Source: Caenorhabditis remanei
Lineage: Eukaryota; Nematoda; Chromadorea; Rhabditida; Rhabditidae
DNA length: 64,000 bases
Direction: 5' to 3'
Assembly: GCF_010183535.1 (NCBI RefSeq)
Contig: NC_071330.1
Location: 11,265,717-11,329,716 of the forward strand
Shown here: one piece after another, positions 42,085 through 54,900 of the stretch
Numbering within the stretch: position 1 is the stretch's first letter
Layout of the letters: every line of letters begins with the position of its first letter
Made by a program: the position numbers and the translations under genes
The notes under the pieces: generated by a model
Told to the model about the DNA's origin: nothing
Database searches by the model: none
What the model saw: the letters and a program-made list of their open reading frames with translations, nothing else

Positions 42085-44008
42085 AATCTTTATTTACGGT
42101 TAACCAAAAAAGAACAGAGAGATGTGTGACCTGTAACAAAAGTGTGACCGTCTTCTGTATTCTCACACTGCCGGTTGTAAATCAAAACAACCAATTATTT
42201 ATTACAGGTGCACATCTAGAATGGTCTCGTCTTCACATTTATGTCATTCTGGGTAAATCGGATGTATAAAATCTTTGTAATACTAAGAATCAGTTCGATA
42301 TTCTTTCTACTTTTACCATGTATATTGGTAGATTCCCTTCTCTTTCCATTTCAATAAATTCGTACATTCACCTTTAAAAAAAAAAATTTAATCACATTTG
42401 ATATGTGAGAATAGTTTTGAAATCTCTATTAGTTTCCGAGATATATATTATTTCGTATCAGAAAAGAGTTCCGAAATTGTCCCTTGAGAGCTACAATAAC
42501 TAGTTACACTTCAATATCAGACACTATTCAAAATTAATCGTTTTCTTTCAGAGTTTGGGTGCTTCATTAAGGAGATTCGTCTGGTTCACTATAGTCTTTT
42601 CTTTACTTTCGAAACATTTTTTCCAAATTCCTTTTCATTTCAGTATCCAGAATTCGCCTACAGTATCCCAGATCTCAATCTTCCCTTGAGTATAATCTGC
42701 GAGAAAGGTTGTAAATGGGCGGGGCTAATTGCAGACTGCGTCCATAATCCATGTTACTCCTGTAGTCTCATACTGTCATTTCTCCCTATCTGACCATCTC
42801 AGAGTTTTCTCCTTTCCTGTTCTGAGTTCCCCCGTTTCTTCCTATACTCTCTTCCAACTTCACTTCCATTATCTCTGTTATTTTTCCAGAATCATCTCAC
42901 ATTTACCATCAACAATCGACAATGTTCGTCCCATCCGAGCCCATCGAACAAATCGCCCTCCACGGATTCAATCTTCTGTCGAATTGGGAGTCAAGAAATT
43001 CTCTCGAAGAATTGATCAAGAACGATTATACACTGGAAATGTACAGAACGTACGAAATCAAAAGGTTCTGCAGATACTATCTTAACGGATCCTGCGATTT
43101 CATGGCCAGAAGAATTATCAAGAAGATTGAGGCATTGGAGATGAAGGAACAAAAGGAGACAACTGGAACAACATTTGCCACGTCATCTTCATTTAAGCCA
43201 GTCGTCGCAACGTCTTCTGCCAACAAACCATCCACTTCTGCATTGCCTACCGTAACCGTCGATAAGCCTTCTGTCGTCGTGAAGACTTCGAAAGACATTC
43301 CCATTCCACCCACATCATCTGTGAATGTGCCGAATGTGCCAGTTTCTTCGAAGTCTTCTAAACCATTGACATCTACTTCATCTGTCGTACCGTCGAAGAG
43401 ACCAATGCCACTGCCTGAAATCGTCATCTCATCGAAGAGAACACTTCCAACCAAATTCGTTCCGAAGAAGAAAGAAGCAGTGTCAGTGGCCTATCAGAAG
43501 CCATGTGTCCCAGAATTGAGAAGACCATCGATCGATCAGAAGTTGAATGCAGAGAAACAGCTTCAGAAGTTTATTGAAAAGAAGAAGATTACCGAAGAGA
43601 AGAAGAAGGAAGGAGCCATTCGATTATCGAACGTGATGCATTTTCTGGAAGAGGCTCGTCTCAAGAGGAAGCAAGAAGCACTCAAAGCAAAGCAACTCGG
43701 ATTCTGGGAGGAGCCAAAGGCAAAGAAATGACGGTACACCAAATATTAATTCTCTGTTATAACTGTTACTGTATTTGTTTTAATTAATTGAAATCTAATA
43801 AATAATAACTCTCGCAATGGTTTTGTTGTTGAGCATTTTGACACTCAACTAATAACCCATTTGACAAAATCTCTTCAGAATTATCTCTTCAGAATATTGA
43901 CGAGAGATTAAGACTGCCTGCTTTAAATAGTTGTTGCCCAACATTGCTTCGAGTGTTTCTGCTATTTTGGTCGTCTACTTCAGATTTACCTGCAGCACAA
44001 TTCCTTTC
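42085..44008. repeat. Right arm of the 4.2-kb inverted duplication
   Basis: Reverse-complement partner of 39801-41800, separated from it by about 285 nt of unpaired AT-rich sequence. The 5' ends of the two genes face each other across the spacer. Confidence 0.75.
42922..43731 (+). CDS. Unrecognised protein, palindrome copy 2
   Basis: 269 residues, nearly identical to the 275-residue copy at 40213-41040. I see five replacements (Glu to Lys near residue 77; Val to Leu, Ile to Met and Ser to Phe near residue 237; Gln to Pro near residue 266) and an earlier stop that removes the last six residues (GRYTKY). The same TTTTTCCAG acceptor precedes the ATG. The two copies are divergent, head to head, 1.9 kb apart. 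Confidence 0.75.
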   Translation: MFVPSEPIEQIALHGFNLLSNWESRNSLEELIKNDYTLEMYRTYEIKRFCRYYLNGSCDFMARRIIKKIEALEMKEQKETTGTTFATSSSFKPVVATSSANKPSTSALPTVTVDKPSVVVKTSKDIPIPPTSSVNVPNVPVSSKSSKPLTSTSSVVPSKRPMPLPEIVISSKRTLPTKFVPKKKEAVSVAYQKPCVPELRRPSIDQKLNAEKQLQKFIEKKKITEEKKKEGAIRLSNVMHFLEEARLKRKQEALKAKQLGFWEEPKAKK

Positions 44009-44210
44009 GGATCAAACAAAGAAAAGAATAAAAATACCATTTTATCTAAATAAAAATTACAATAAAACGACCTACAACCCGTATAAAAATTGAGAGAAAA
44101 AGGGGAAGAGGCAGGAAAAATACATAAAAATAGGAAACATTTTGGTACATGTAAACAGAGGAATATCACTTTTTAGTCAATTTTTGGTAATTTAAAATTA
44201 GAGAATTCAC
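43732..44210. other. Spacer after palindrome copy 2
   Basis: The first 275 nt are the end of the inverted duplication; the remainder is the likely 3' UTR region of the E-Syt gene on the minus strand. No further gene seen. Confidence 0.5.
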
Positions 44211-47200
44211 TTATTTTCTTTCCACAGATAATGGGATCCATCGTTGACTGAGTTGACGATTCAGAAGACTGTCAAGACGGATTTCAAGCTGAAAATGAAT
44301 TGGTTAAATGAATCTATTAGTCTTTAATCGCAAAAATCTGGCTGAAAAATTAGAAAACTCACACATCCCAGCACTGGTTTCGCCACAAAAGTACCGTAAT
44401 TCGTGTCATCTTTCACATTAATCACCACTTTATGATTCAGAAGATCTGATGGATTCACATCGATTTCGACACTGAAACGAAGAAGAGTTAGATGTGCAGG
44501 TGAGGGTTACTGTATCGAACTCACTGATTATCGAAATGCGGATTCCGCGTGTTTTTGGCAGTCGGTGTTTTCTTTTTGAAAACCTCCTTGTGCCCGTCCA
44601 AAGCCACCAGTTTTATCTGGAAGAAAGGTTACGGTACTCATTATAAGCCTCTTCTTAACATAAAAAAAAACTCACAGAAACATATGGATTACACTGGTCT
44701 TTTTTGTCAAAAGTCATCAAGTCTCGACACCGAATCACAGCAATTTTCAATTGATTCACGAGTTCATCAAAGTCGATTCGAATCTCAATTTCTCCTCGAT
44801 TCTCGTCGGCTCTAAAACATATTGAAAACTGAATTTCCAAAGCATTCCAAATATTCTAAAAAAAACCAACCTTGTCTCTCGTTTTTTCATTTCATGCTTC
44901 GATCGGAAAAGTCGTCCCAAACGGCTATTTGATCTACCGTGACTGTTGAGTGAGCTGTTCGAATCGGAACGAAGAATCTGGAAGAAATGAGTTATTTCTT
45001 GAACAGAGAGATTATTTAAGTGGTTGGGGAGTGTGGGTGACGGGGATATTCATGTGTTTGCTCTGTTTGAATTCAACATTTTCAGTGAAAACTTTTGAAA
45101 GAAAAAGTGAGAGGAAAATAAGAACAACTGAAAAGCTTGGTGTTTAAAAAAACATTACTGTATTCATATTGATTTTGAGGAAACATAATATGCGTATGGT
45201 GGAACTAACCAGGTTTGAATTAAGGAGTTTATCATGTATTCTTTTCTGAAAATCACTATTTTTGCAGACATCCTCTTGGAATTTAAATTAAAAAACAAAT
45301 ATTTTGAGAACGTGTAAGAACAGATACAGTACCGGCCAAAAAGATATCATATTTTGCCCTTTTCAGTTGCCAATGCCCAACTTTGAGAGTGTGTCATGGT
45401 AAAACTAACTGTCCCACAAAATAAATTTTCATGGATCGAACAAACCAAGAGTAGAGGGTCATCTTTGTAGTTGACAACTTTGACGCTCCCTAATAAGTGA
45501 CATATCGACAAAGTAATTTCTCCCACAAATCGACCCATTTCAGTGCAAAATAGTGCGATTTTCAAGCAGTTCATATGAAATGACCATAACTCTCTTGGGA
45601 GAGCTTGTACAAAAAAGTTTTCAACTATAAAAATAAAGCTCTACTTCTGATCCGTTCGATCCATTAAAAAATGTACTTTTTAGGACAATCAGTGATACCG
45701 TAATACCCTCTCAAAGTTGGACAATTTCAACTGAAAAAGGCAAAATATGATATCATTTTGGCCGGTACTGTACAATCCAAAAAGGTCCTGCTCACTAGTC
45801 AGTTTTAAATCCTACCAAACTTGAATATTCTGGATTAAATTTAAGTTTACTGTCTTGGGAAGATGAAATTTTTTAAAAATGTGTCACCCTTATTTCTTTG
45901 AGTAAATTAAAAATTAGAAGATGTTTTTTATCTGGAACAACCTGAAATTTCCCTGAATCCTTTTCTCCCTAACCTGATAATTATCCACATTCAATTTGAT
46001 CTCCACATCATCTTCATCCAAATTCACTGTCTTCGCTGGTTCAACTGCCACTGCATCCCCATTCGCTGTTCCATTCTTTCCACTGGCTCGTTCGATGTGG
46101 AATGCTGAAAATTGTTGAAATTGGGAGCTGCCTATTTCATTCTCATTTCCCACTAACCATTTCCATATTCTCCTAAAACATCGTGTCCCAATTGATCGTT
46201 TTTCTTTGGTTTTCCTTGAATCAAAGCCTGAAAAATCATCATTTACATAGGTTTTTTGGGAATTCGTTTCATTTTTTTTTCGAAAAACTAAAAATTTAAG
46301 TTTTAAATGAATCAAATAATTTTATAGAATCTTGTAAATTGTAATTCCCATAAGCAATCAGAAGCGCAGTGCTTACAACTTTGCAAGCAATCGATTTGTA
46401 ATGATAACTACATATGAAACAGTCCTACGGAGCGCGTTTGCAATTACTAAAAGCACGCTCATCAATAGAGCGTGTTTACAATTTTTCAATATTTCAGAAT
46501 TCTACATTGTTTTTCAGCTTTGCCTCCTCCTTCTCTCGTTGCAACTCTCGCATCTTGTCCGTATCTCCATCAGATTTTTGGAGAATCTATAAATTATTTT
46601 AGGTGTGTTTTAGTAGGTTTTGGTACTTTTCAAAAAAGAAAAAAAACATGGAAAAAGGGACAAAAAGTAAGTACCACCAATCACCGGAAGGAAAGGAAAA
46701 GAAAATGTCAGCCAAAAAATCACAAAACACACGACAGACTGCGAAAGAGAGTGAAAACGAAGCCACGCAAAAAATAAAAATATGTAAAAGTTTAGGAAAA
46801 ACACAAAAAGAATGGTTTTCCTCTGGAGGTACTTTCGCACCTCCAAAACGAAAACTTTCTTTACTAGACAGAGTTAATATTGATTAACACAGAAAATCGA
46901 AAATGTTTTCTTTAAAAATTACCCGAATCCTAGTTGTGATTACAATTGGACTCTGATGGACACCCAAAGTAAGCATATGCATTTGTTGATTCTGTTCCAG
47001 TTTTGGTTCTTTCAAAAGAGTTGTCAATGGAATGTTAAGGGAGCCAAGAGAACGGCGAGTTCCATCATCGACGGCCTAAAATTTTAGAGAGTAAGCAGAC
47101 CCAAATACCTTATCAAACCTCAAATTTCAGCTCTTGTCCTTCCAAATGTCTCACGAAAAACATGAATTTCGACTGGAACAATGGGTTGACTGTCTTCACT

Positions 47201-50200
47201 TTAACCGGTGTTCTCTGTGTCTCTTTTCCCAAACTGACTTCCACAAACGGAGATGGTTCAAGTTTAGATTTCGGGTACTGGAACAAAATGATATTTCTTG
47301 TTTGATAAGGATTACTGTACCGGTAGATCTGCTACTGAATCGATATAAACCATGAGAAGAGCAGAATGAATTGGTTTATCTGCTTGTCCCCACTCGGCTT
47401 CCCATTCCTGTTTCTCCAAATGTTTCAGATTTGTCGAGAGAGACATCCATGTGGCTTTGATATGAAGATCCCCGTGTTTACAGCCTTCTAATGGATACCA
47501 CTGCAAAAATTTCTTTGTTAACCGTCTATCCTAAGCATCTCCCAACTGACCATAGTGGTACGGAATGAGATTTTTCGATTTCCGGATACCGGAATCCGGA
47601 ACCAGAATGAAAAACACCCGGAATTCCGGAATTTCGGAATCCAGAATTGCTAAATTTGCAAGAACAAGTCATTCTTTCGAGAGTTTTTAAAGAAAAATAA
47701 AGTTTAAAACCACTTTTAAGTACCTAAACCAAGAAAGAAGTACTGTATTCGTATTTTAAACTCCAAAACATTTATAAATTTTTAACTTCCTGATTCCGGA
47801 TTTCGGAACTTGGAAACTCAAAAAACGAGAATCCGGAATACGAAACAGGAATGAAATTTTCCAAATCCGGAATCCGGAACCAAAATGAAAAAAAAAACCC
47901 GGAACTCCGTACAACTATGCTCCCAACTGACCTTGTCAATAGTTCCTTTCGCTTGAACAAGTTTCAAATCGACTGAAAGTCTTCCCAACTCTTCATCCTT
48001 CCCTTGATCCTCATCAAACAACTCAATTCTCAGTTTCTGTCCGTCTGCCTGATCTACAACTGCCTCGAAATACTCATTCCATATCGGATTCAGATCATCA
48101 TCAATCGTCCGAGTTTTGAAGAATTGAGATCCAACTTGAATTTCAGCGTATGGATCGGACTTTCCTTTTTTGATGAAAGAGATGTCTCGATTCTCCAGAT
48201 TTTTCGCTTCGATCACTTTCAGACGAACGACGCCATCTGGTTCCGGGAAATATAACTTTGTGACATCTACATCTGGAGCCAATGGAACTACAACTTCATT
48301 CGGCAAAACACACAAAGCGGCGATCTGAAATGATTTCAGACGTTACAGGGTTACGGTAGTTTTCAACTATACCTGACTATTGATAACACTTCGAATCGCA
48401 TCAATGAGTCCCGGCAACTCAACCATCTCTCCCATTCCAGTCAAATTGAAATCCATTTTCGGCATTTCGAGGAAAGTTGCAGAGACTCCGCCCACCATTG
48501 GAGGATACGGTAGGAGTGGTTTAAGGATAGCACGCAGTTTTCCGGAGAACTGAAATTATATTTGTTTTGAGGTTTTGCTTGAAATTTTTGCCTAACCTGA
48601 ATATTATTCATTCCTCCTGTGAACCCACAACAAGAAACTGTAAAGTCTGCATCTCCAGCATACGCCACATCCATATCCACAATAATCCGATCTCTTCCCA
48701 CATTCGTCGTGTAGACTTTGATTCCTCCAACACGGCACGGAATATCACCCATGTCCATTTTGGTGAACTTGAAGTTTTTGAACATTCCAGGCATTTGAGC
48801 CTGAAAATATATATCATCGAGAGTATGTTACAACTGAAAACCGACTCACCTTAACTTGAGGAATAATGAAGTCATTCATAAATGTTTTCGTGTATTCTCC
48901 AACATATGGCCACAGTTGATGAATCACTTTATTCATCCATTCAACTCTTTCAGTGTCTGGAAATTGAACCCAAGCTGGCAGGTCTTGTAGTTGAGCCATT
49001 ATCACTTCTCGTTCACGAAGTGCTGTTGCTCGGAGTGATATTAATCTGAAAATATATTGTAGAATTGTTTTGTTCTAAAGGAGGACTGAAGTCATATTTT
49101 TATTTCAGAATATGTTACTTCAGAAAATTCTAAGAGACTTTCATTATTGAAGCATATGCAAAGATTGCTTTTAACTATACAATTCCCGTTCTCCTGACTC
49201 GAAAAGAGCCAAGAGTTTTTCCACAGGGCCGCGTAGTCCTCTGGGACAAGATTTTTGTTCAATTTTTCGTTTTTTTTCTTTTTTCAACAACTTTTCGTTG
49301 TTTTTCTTTGTTTTTGCAGTATTAATTAATTTCGAAATAAATTCTTAGAGTTCAAACTGTGAGCAGCTCTTTATGAATAAATATGTTCGATAGCTTCTCC
49401 AAGCAGCTCCAGTGTGTTTCTAAGAGATTTCTATTAGCACGGCACGCTTCTTACAACCGCGCTCTTCCGAAACCGAAAAAAAATGTGTGCGAAATCGCAA
49501 GACTCAGAGAAAAATACATTTCTCAAACGGATTTCGGTGGAGCGCAATTGTTAGAACTGCGTCGAGCTAATAATCATGTGATTCGAATATCATAAGATTT
49601 TTTTTTGTCATCTGAACCAATGCACTCCCCTGCCAAGCAGCACTTTGATCTTTACCCATTTTCCCATTTATCTAAACTCGAATACTCATTTCTTGCCCTT
49701 TTCCGTTATCATTTCGTGTTCTATACACTCTTATCTTTCGTACCCAATCAGAACTACAATTTACTCGAAATTCTCTTACCTTCTTTCCCGTTTTCTCCAT
49801 AAATAACTCTTTGTGACACTCGCGAGAACAATGATCAGAACCCATACAAATGAGTAGTCCCATTTACCTGAAAATGAAGATGAATGCACTTTCTAAGTTA
49901 ATAAAAACTCACCCAAGAAGAAAGTTAATGCAGAGAGAAGTGCACTTCCGACGAGTGGCACCACGTATGACTGCCACGTCATCGGATCTGGTGGTGGCGG
50001 AGATTCTGGAAATGATTAATATTGAATTAAAAAGTACGGGAGTAGAAAGGGTCAGTCAAGAAAACTAAAAAACTTTTTTTAATTTCAGAACATTTCAGAG
50101 ATGCTTAGAAACTGTAGTAGATGCTTAGCAGACTGAGAAAGAAAGATACACTTTGATATTCAACTGGGAAGATGCTAAGAAGCACCCATCATCTGAACTT

Positions 50201-51938
50201 TCAAAAAAAAGTACTGACTAAACTTTCGTTATCAGTAGAGCGTATTCACAACTGCTCTAATCTTAAAATTCTCAAGAAAATGCGCCAAAAAAGGGAGGGT
50301 CTTCTCGTATTTGCCGTGTTTCTTTTCTGTTCATTCAGACAGAGTAAACAAACAAAAATTCAAAAAGTAAATAAAATCGAGGTCAGGTTTCGAATTATTT
50401 TTATTCTTTTTTCAGGAAAATATCTGATCGGAAATCGAATTATCCGAAGAACAGAGAAACATGTTGTTTTTGGAATATTTTTGTGTTGAATACGACAAAA
50501 AGAGCATAAAGAAAATGAGTATGGAGAAGTGAGAGATTGGGAGAGACACAGACAGACAGACAAACTTTTTTTTGGAGCAACACGGAGCAACGAAGAAGAA
50601 AAAAAAAGGATGGGGGGAGGGGGTGAGGGTTGAAGCCATTGGAAAGAAAAAGTAGGGGGATGGAGAAGAGCAAAAAAAGGGAAAAAGAATGAGAAGAAGA
50701 AGGGGGAAGATGACGTGGAAAAACAACAAAAAACAAGACGATTTCTTTTATTTTTCTAAGGTTTTCTGGTGTAAGCGGTCACGGTTCAAAGCGTTCGTTT
50801 CATGTTGCGCCGTGCTCAGGAGCTCTTTGAGACCGCTAAGCACCTTCCGGATGTTTTTTGTCTTTATAAAGCCGGAGCTGTTTAAGAAAACTGAAGAAAT
50901 CTTCTCAAGGAAGACTTTGGTCTTGAGGTCGTTTCTCTTTAAATCTAATAGTAAGCTGCTCAGATTCTCAATAGCGCTTAGGAATGGTGAGGCTTGCTAA
51001 ACAGAGCTGAACAAAGCAGATCCAACAGGACCACAGCTGCTTAACAAGTTTTAAGATTCTAATTAAAAAACAGGCAGATTCTAATTACTGCTTAAACTAG
51101 GGAAGCCCATGGAGTCAGTTTGGAGTTATGGGACTTAACTTATATCATTGGAAAGCAGAGAAATCGCGGATTTCAAATATACATTCAGTTTTTGCCCTCG
51201 AGGCCTGGTATTCGAGAAACATGAGGTCAATTTCTGAAAAACGATAAATTTTTACCATTCTGACACGATAAAATTCCACAAAAAGGTTTCAAGTGTTAGA
51301 AAGGTGAAAATTTGTCATTTTTCCGAACTTTGATCTTGTTTTTCTCGAATACCAGGTCTCGAAGGCAAAAACTGGATATATCTTTGAAGTCAGCAATTTT
51401 TCAGCTTTCCAATGTTACAAGTTACGTCCCAGAACTCCAAACTGACTCCATGACTTTCCCTAGTAAGTTACTGAAAGTTTAAGCAGCGACTAAGCAACTA
51501 CACAACTTTAAAAAATTAATCGAAATGTACTAATTATGAACAGCTCAAACTTGCTGGTCTAGACTAGCTCGGCGATTCTTGCGAACTCTGGATAACACAT
51601 CTGGTGTCAATTCATTTTGTTTAGTTCTAAATAATTGTGAGGATGAGACCCGCTCACTTCGTAGCTAGGAGAGGATAAATAATGTGATGTCTTGGTGTCA
51701 AAAGACCTGAACGTTATGAACTTTAGAGAACAAATATAGCTATGCTAGAAGCTAAAGATAGAAAAAGTTTTGACAATTAGTTTTGAAGACAGAAAAAAGA
51801 AAAAGGTCTGCAACCAATTAGTATAATTGGACATCTATTATTAGGTTGAAGAGTTTTGACTTTAAAAAAAGAAGTTTTTGCACTTTTTTTTTGAAAAAAA
51901 AGAATAGAAAACTCACCCTGTTTAGTTGTTTCAGCCAT
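44211..51938 (-). CDS. esyt-2: Extended synaptotagmin (ER-plasma membrane tether, SMP + C2 domains)
   Basis: E-Syt proteins anchor in the ER, tether it to the plasma membrane and move lipids through an SMP domain. Seventeen exons (minus): 51938-51917, 50005-49913, 49867-49780, 49045-48850, 48800-48597, 48549-48373, 48324-47932, 47500-47321, 47277-47119, 47075-46923, 46227-46158, 46104-45974, 44977-44871, 44811-44676, 44616-44525, 44471-44363 and 44288-44211; 795 residues. A hydrophobic hairpin spans about 17-60 (VVPLVGSALLSALTFFLG, FVWVLIIVLASVTKSYLW). The SMP domain spans about 80-270 (LPAWVQFPDTERVEWMNKVI, MDFNLTGMGEMVELPGLIDA). C2A lies at about 285-400 (GKSDPYAEIQVG, LNPIWNE, LFDEDQGKDEELG), C2B at about 430-550, and C2C at about 680-795 (KKDQCNPYVS). 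A possible 27-residue cassette exon sits at 46586-46506. The symbol is from memory and less certain than the family. Confidence 0.88.
45325..45772. mobile_element. Palindromic MITE, CAGTACCGG family, copy 3
   Basis: Best-preserved copy: ends TACAGTACCGGCCAAAA and TTTTGGCCGGTACTGTA are perfect inverted repeats bordered by TA. It lies in the E-Syt intron between exons 12 and 13. Confidence 0.8.
47551..47919. mobile_element. MITE of the CATAGTTGT family, copy 2
   Basis: 369 bp, ends CATAGTGGTACGG and CCGTACAACTATG, homologous to 19691-20061. Flanked by an exact 12-bp direct repeat CTCCCAACTGAC (47539-47550 and 47920-47931), which on the coding (minus) strand contains the E-Syt exon-7 splice donor GTCAGT. 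Confidence 0.8.
49416..49580 (+). repeat. Dispersed repeat shared with the foldback arms
   Basis: Resembles 4927-5060 (and its mirror): CACGGCACGCTTCTTACAAC, CGCGCTCTTCCGAAACCGAA and GGTGGAGCGCAATTGTTAGA align with the arm copy with scattered changes. It lies in an E-Syt intron. So this part of the foldback is itself an independent repeat. Confidence 0.7.
51097..51463. mobile_element. Palindromic MITE with CTAGGGAAG ends
   Basis: Inverted ends CTAGGGAAGCCCATGGAGTC and GACTCCATGACTTTCCCTAG continue inward as a long imperfect hairpin (GTTTGGAGTT/AACTCCAAAC; GGTATTCGAGAAA/TTTCTCGAATACC). In E-Syt intron 1. Confidence 0.75.
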
Positions 51939-54900
51939 TTCTGTTTTTCTGTTGAACCTTCTGGTTGTCGCTTGTTGGAACTCTTCAGCAGAGGCTCAGT
52001 TCAATTTCCTGAAAAAAAAAAAAGAAATTTTTTCTTGCAATAATCGGGGAATCGAACAAAATAGAAAATGAAAAAAGTTAGATGATGAAGGTACAAACTA
52101 CAATCTTGATAGAGCTATTAAAATAAAATAAAAATTGATCAAAGCACAGTGAAAACCCCTCAATTTGAAATAAATCAAAATGCAAAGGAAGCGGAAGTTC
52201 ACCGGAGAGAAAAAGTGAAAAAAGTGAAAGGTAAGATGGGTTCAAGAAGAAAAAGAAAGAGAAGAAGCGGCTGTTGCTTTACGATTTGTATCTCTCAATA
52301 TCTGATTGTCAACACAAATAATCATTACTCATAAATCAACGAATTTCTGGTTTTCTTCATGTATTTCAATTACAGTCCTTGATTCTAATTATTGAGAGTT
52401 GCTAACTGAAGTCACTAATGAAAGAGTTTCAGTGTTCTAATAGAGGTGCCCCCAGTAGCAAGGGTTTGGTGACAATATCTCAACTGCCTTGAGAGTTATC
52501 ACATTTTTTCCAACTGAAGAAATATTTTATAAGTATTCAGCTATATTTTGTCTGTTGGCAACTTTTTGATATTACCTTTGAGAAAAAAGATATGCCGCGT
52601 TAAAGAGATTTTGCTGGGCATCTCTATTAGAGGTTTTACGGTATAGCGGTTTGATTTGTGACAGGACATATTTTTCCACTTTTTCCTCTGTAAAGAAAAA
52701 AGTTGAGAAAAAAAAGAAGCCAAACAACACCGAAAAAGGAAAAGCTTAGATATTCATGACGGAAAAAGTTGACGTTTTGTTTTGATCTTTTCACTGGACC
52801 ACCCCGAAAAGTTTGAGCGATTCCGGATATTTTTGGCTAGTGATTTTTTGCTAGATCCACCCAGAAAACTGAAATTTTCTGAAACTTCTGATAGAAAAAA
52901 CAAGAAAAGGAAGTAGAAAGAACTACCGATCTTCCACCTACACCTCCCCCAATAATTCCAATTTTTCTCTAATTCTCTCTCCAATTATTATTATTTTCTT
53001 ATCTTCTTTTATCAATTTTTATCGTCTCCTTTTCCCATCTTCCAAATACTACATGTTATTTGTAATCTACTCTCAACAAGACACAATCAAAAGAAGAAAA
53101 AAGAATAAGAAAAAGAAAGAAATAGTAATGTTAATAATTGCTTGCAACAAGAAAAAAATAGGAAAATACAAGAAGAACACGAGAATCGGAAGGAAGAATT
53201 CATCGTTTCAATCTACCTGCGTCTCCCCCAATTTCTACGTTTTTTTCTCTAAATCTCCGCCAATTTTGTTCAATTTTTGATTGTTATCGTTTTGTATATT
53301 TACAGTGAATGTATGTATTTACGTGTCGATTTACGAATCATACAAAATAAATAGGAATTCGATGATCGGTCCGAGGAAGGAGAAGGGGGAAAAGGAGAAG
53401 GTTGACATCTATGGATAGGAGATGGAGAGGTCTGTGTGTTCGGATGTCCAACATGAGAAATTATAAAACGAGGACGAATGAGGAAACAAAAACAGCAGAA
53501 TAACAGTCCAGTCCACCAGCGTTTAAAATTTTCAGCTAAAAATATTTTTGCTAGGAAAATTTCTGTTGGAAAAAAAAGATAAGGAATACATTATTAATAT
53601 ACTGTCTGAATAACTTCTCGGTTTCTCAAATACAGATTTTCAATCTTCTGGATGAGACCTTCTAGATATAATCGGTTAAGTTTAGTTGAATATCAAAAGT
53701 CAGAAAGTGGTATCTTTATCTACCAAATCATTCTTCTAGCTGACAGTTTTTTCAAGATCCGCTGATTTCCGAAATATTCTGAAGAGATAACTTTAATTAT
53801 TCTAACTTCACACAAATGACGTTATTAACTGAAATAGCTACAATTGAGAAGAGAGTAATTTCCATAGAAAACTTTTCAAACGCTTAATTACAGTAAACTT
53901 TAAAATTTTCAAATATTTCACAAAAAGAACTGCTCAAAAATTAGTTGACTACATATCTATACTTTCTGAATAACAAAAAGTAGAAAACCACCAAGTGTTC
54001 AGTCAGAAAATGGAACATCTCAGACATCGAATCGAAAATCAAAATGTGTGATTTCTTGAAAATTGGAAACATATTTATTCAATTTGTCTCTTCGTTTTCC
54101 GACAAAAGAGAAGAAGAGGGAGAGAGTACAAACAATAGGAATAGTTTTGTGTTGACTCTTCTTATTTCTCACTTTTTAACAGGAAACGAGAAAAAAACGA
54201 GCATTTTTTGAAATAGTTCGGTTGGACAGTAGTCAAATCACAAGTGTCATTGACTCATTGTTTTCTTATGATTCATTTTTCGTAGAGTGTTAAGAAGATA
54301 GAAATCAAATGGAAACCGCGGCAAAGGTGCGCCAGCAGTGCGGGAAAACCCCTTTAGAACTAGTGGAGACGCCCGTCCAGATATATCTGTCTGGATGTGT
54401 GATGCTCTGGAAATCTTCTAATTGAAAGTGAACGTAAAATTTTCTCATTTCGTTTCTCGCAAAATTTTCAAAAAGCTATGAAAAATCATATGAGTTCCCT
54501 CTCGGTGAAAAGAAGAAGAAGAAGAAGAAAGTACTAAAATATTGAACAAAAATATAAAAATTTAATGATTTCTTCGGGATTCATTTCAGTTAATAAAATA
54601 TTTTTTAAATCTATGAGGGAATGAGTACAAAAGAGAAATAGTTGTTCCCAGAGCATCAAAAAACAGAATGTCAACAGATGGGAGGATAGGGATACAAGGT
54701 GTCATACGTGGCATTCTTGTATCCTTTTTTCTCTGGACTCTCTTCGAATTGTGTACTCTTTTCTAATTGAACAGGTACATTGGACAGTACAGGACACACA
54801 ATTAGACGAACAGACAGCCTCAAGCATATCGTGGATGGGATGCAACACCATGTGGGAAAAAAACAATACGAGGCAAAGGTGCGCCAGCTGGCTATCTGTC

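Noticed and set aside
50412..50736. Overlapping minus-strand frames of about 100 codons rich in Phe/Ser/Leu
   Set aside because: Low-complexity purine/pyrimidine-biased sequence in E-Syt intron 1, no domain or splice support.
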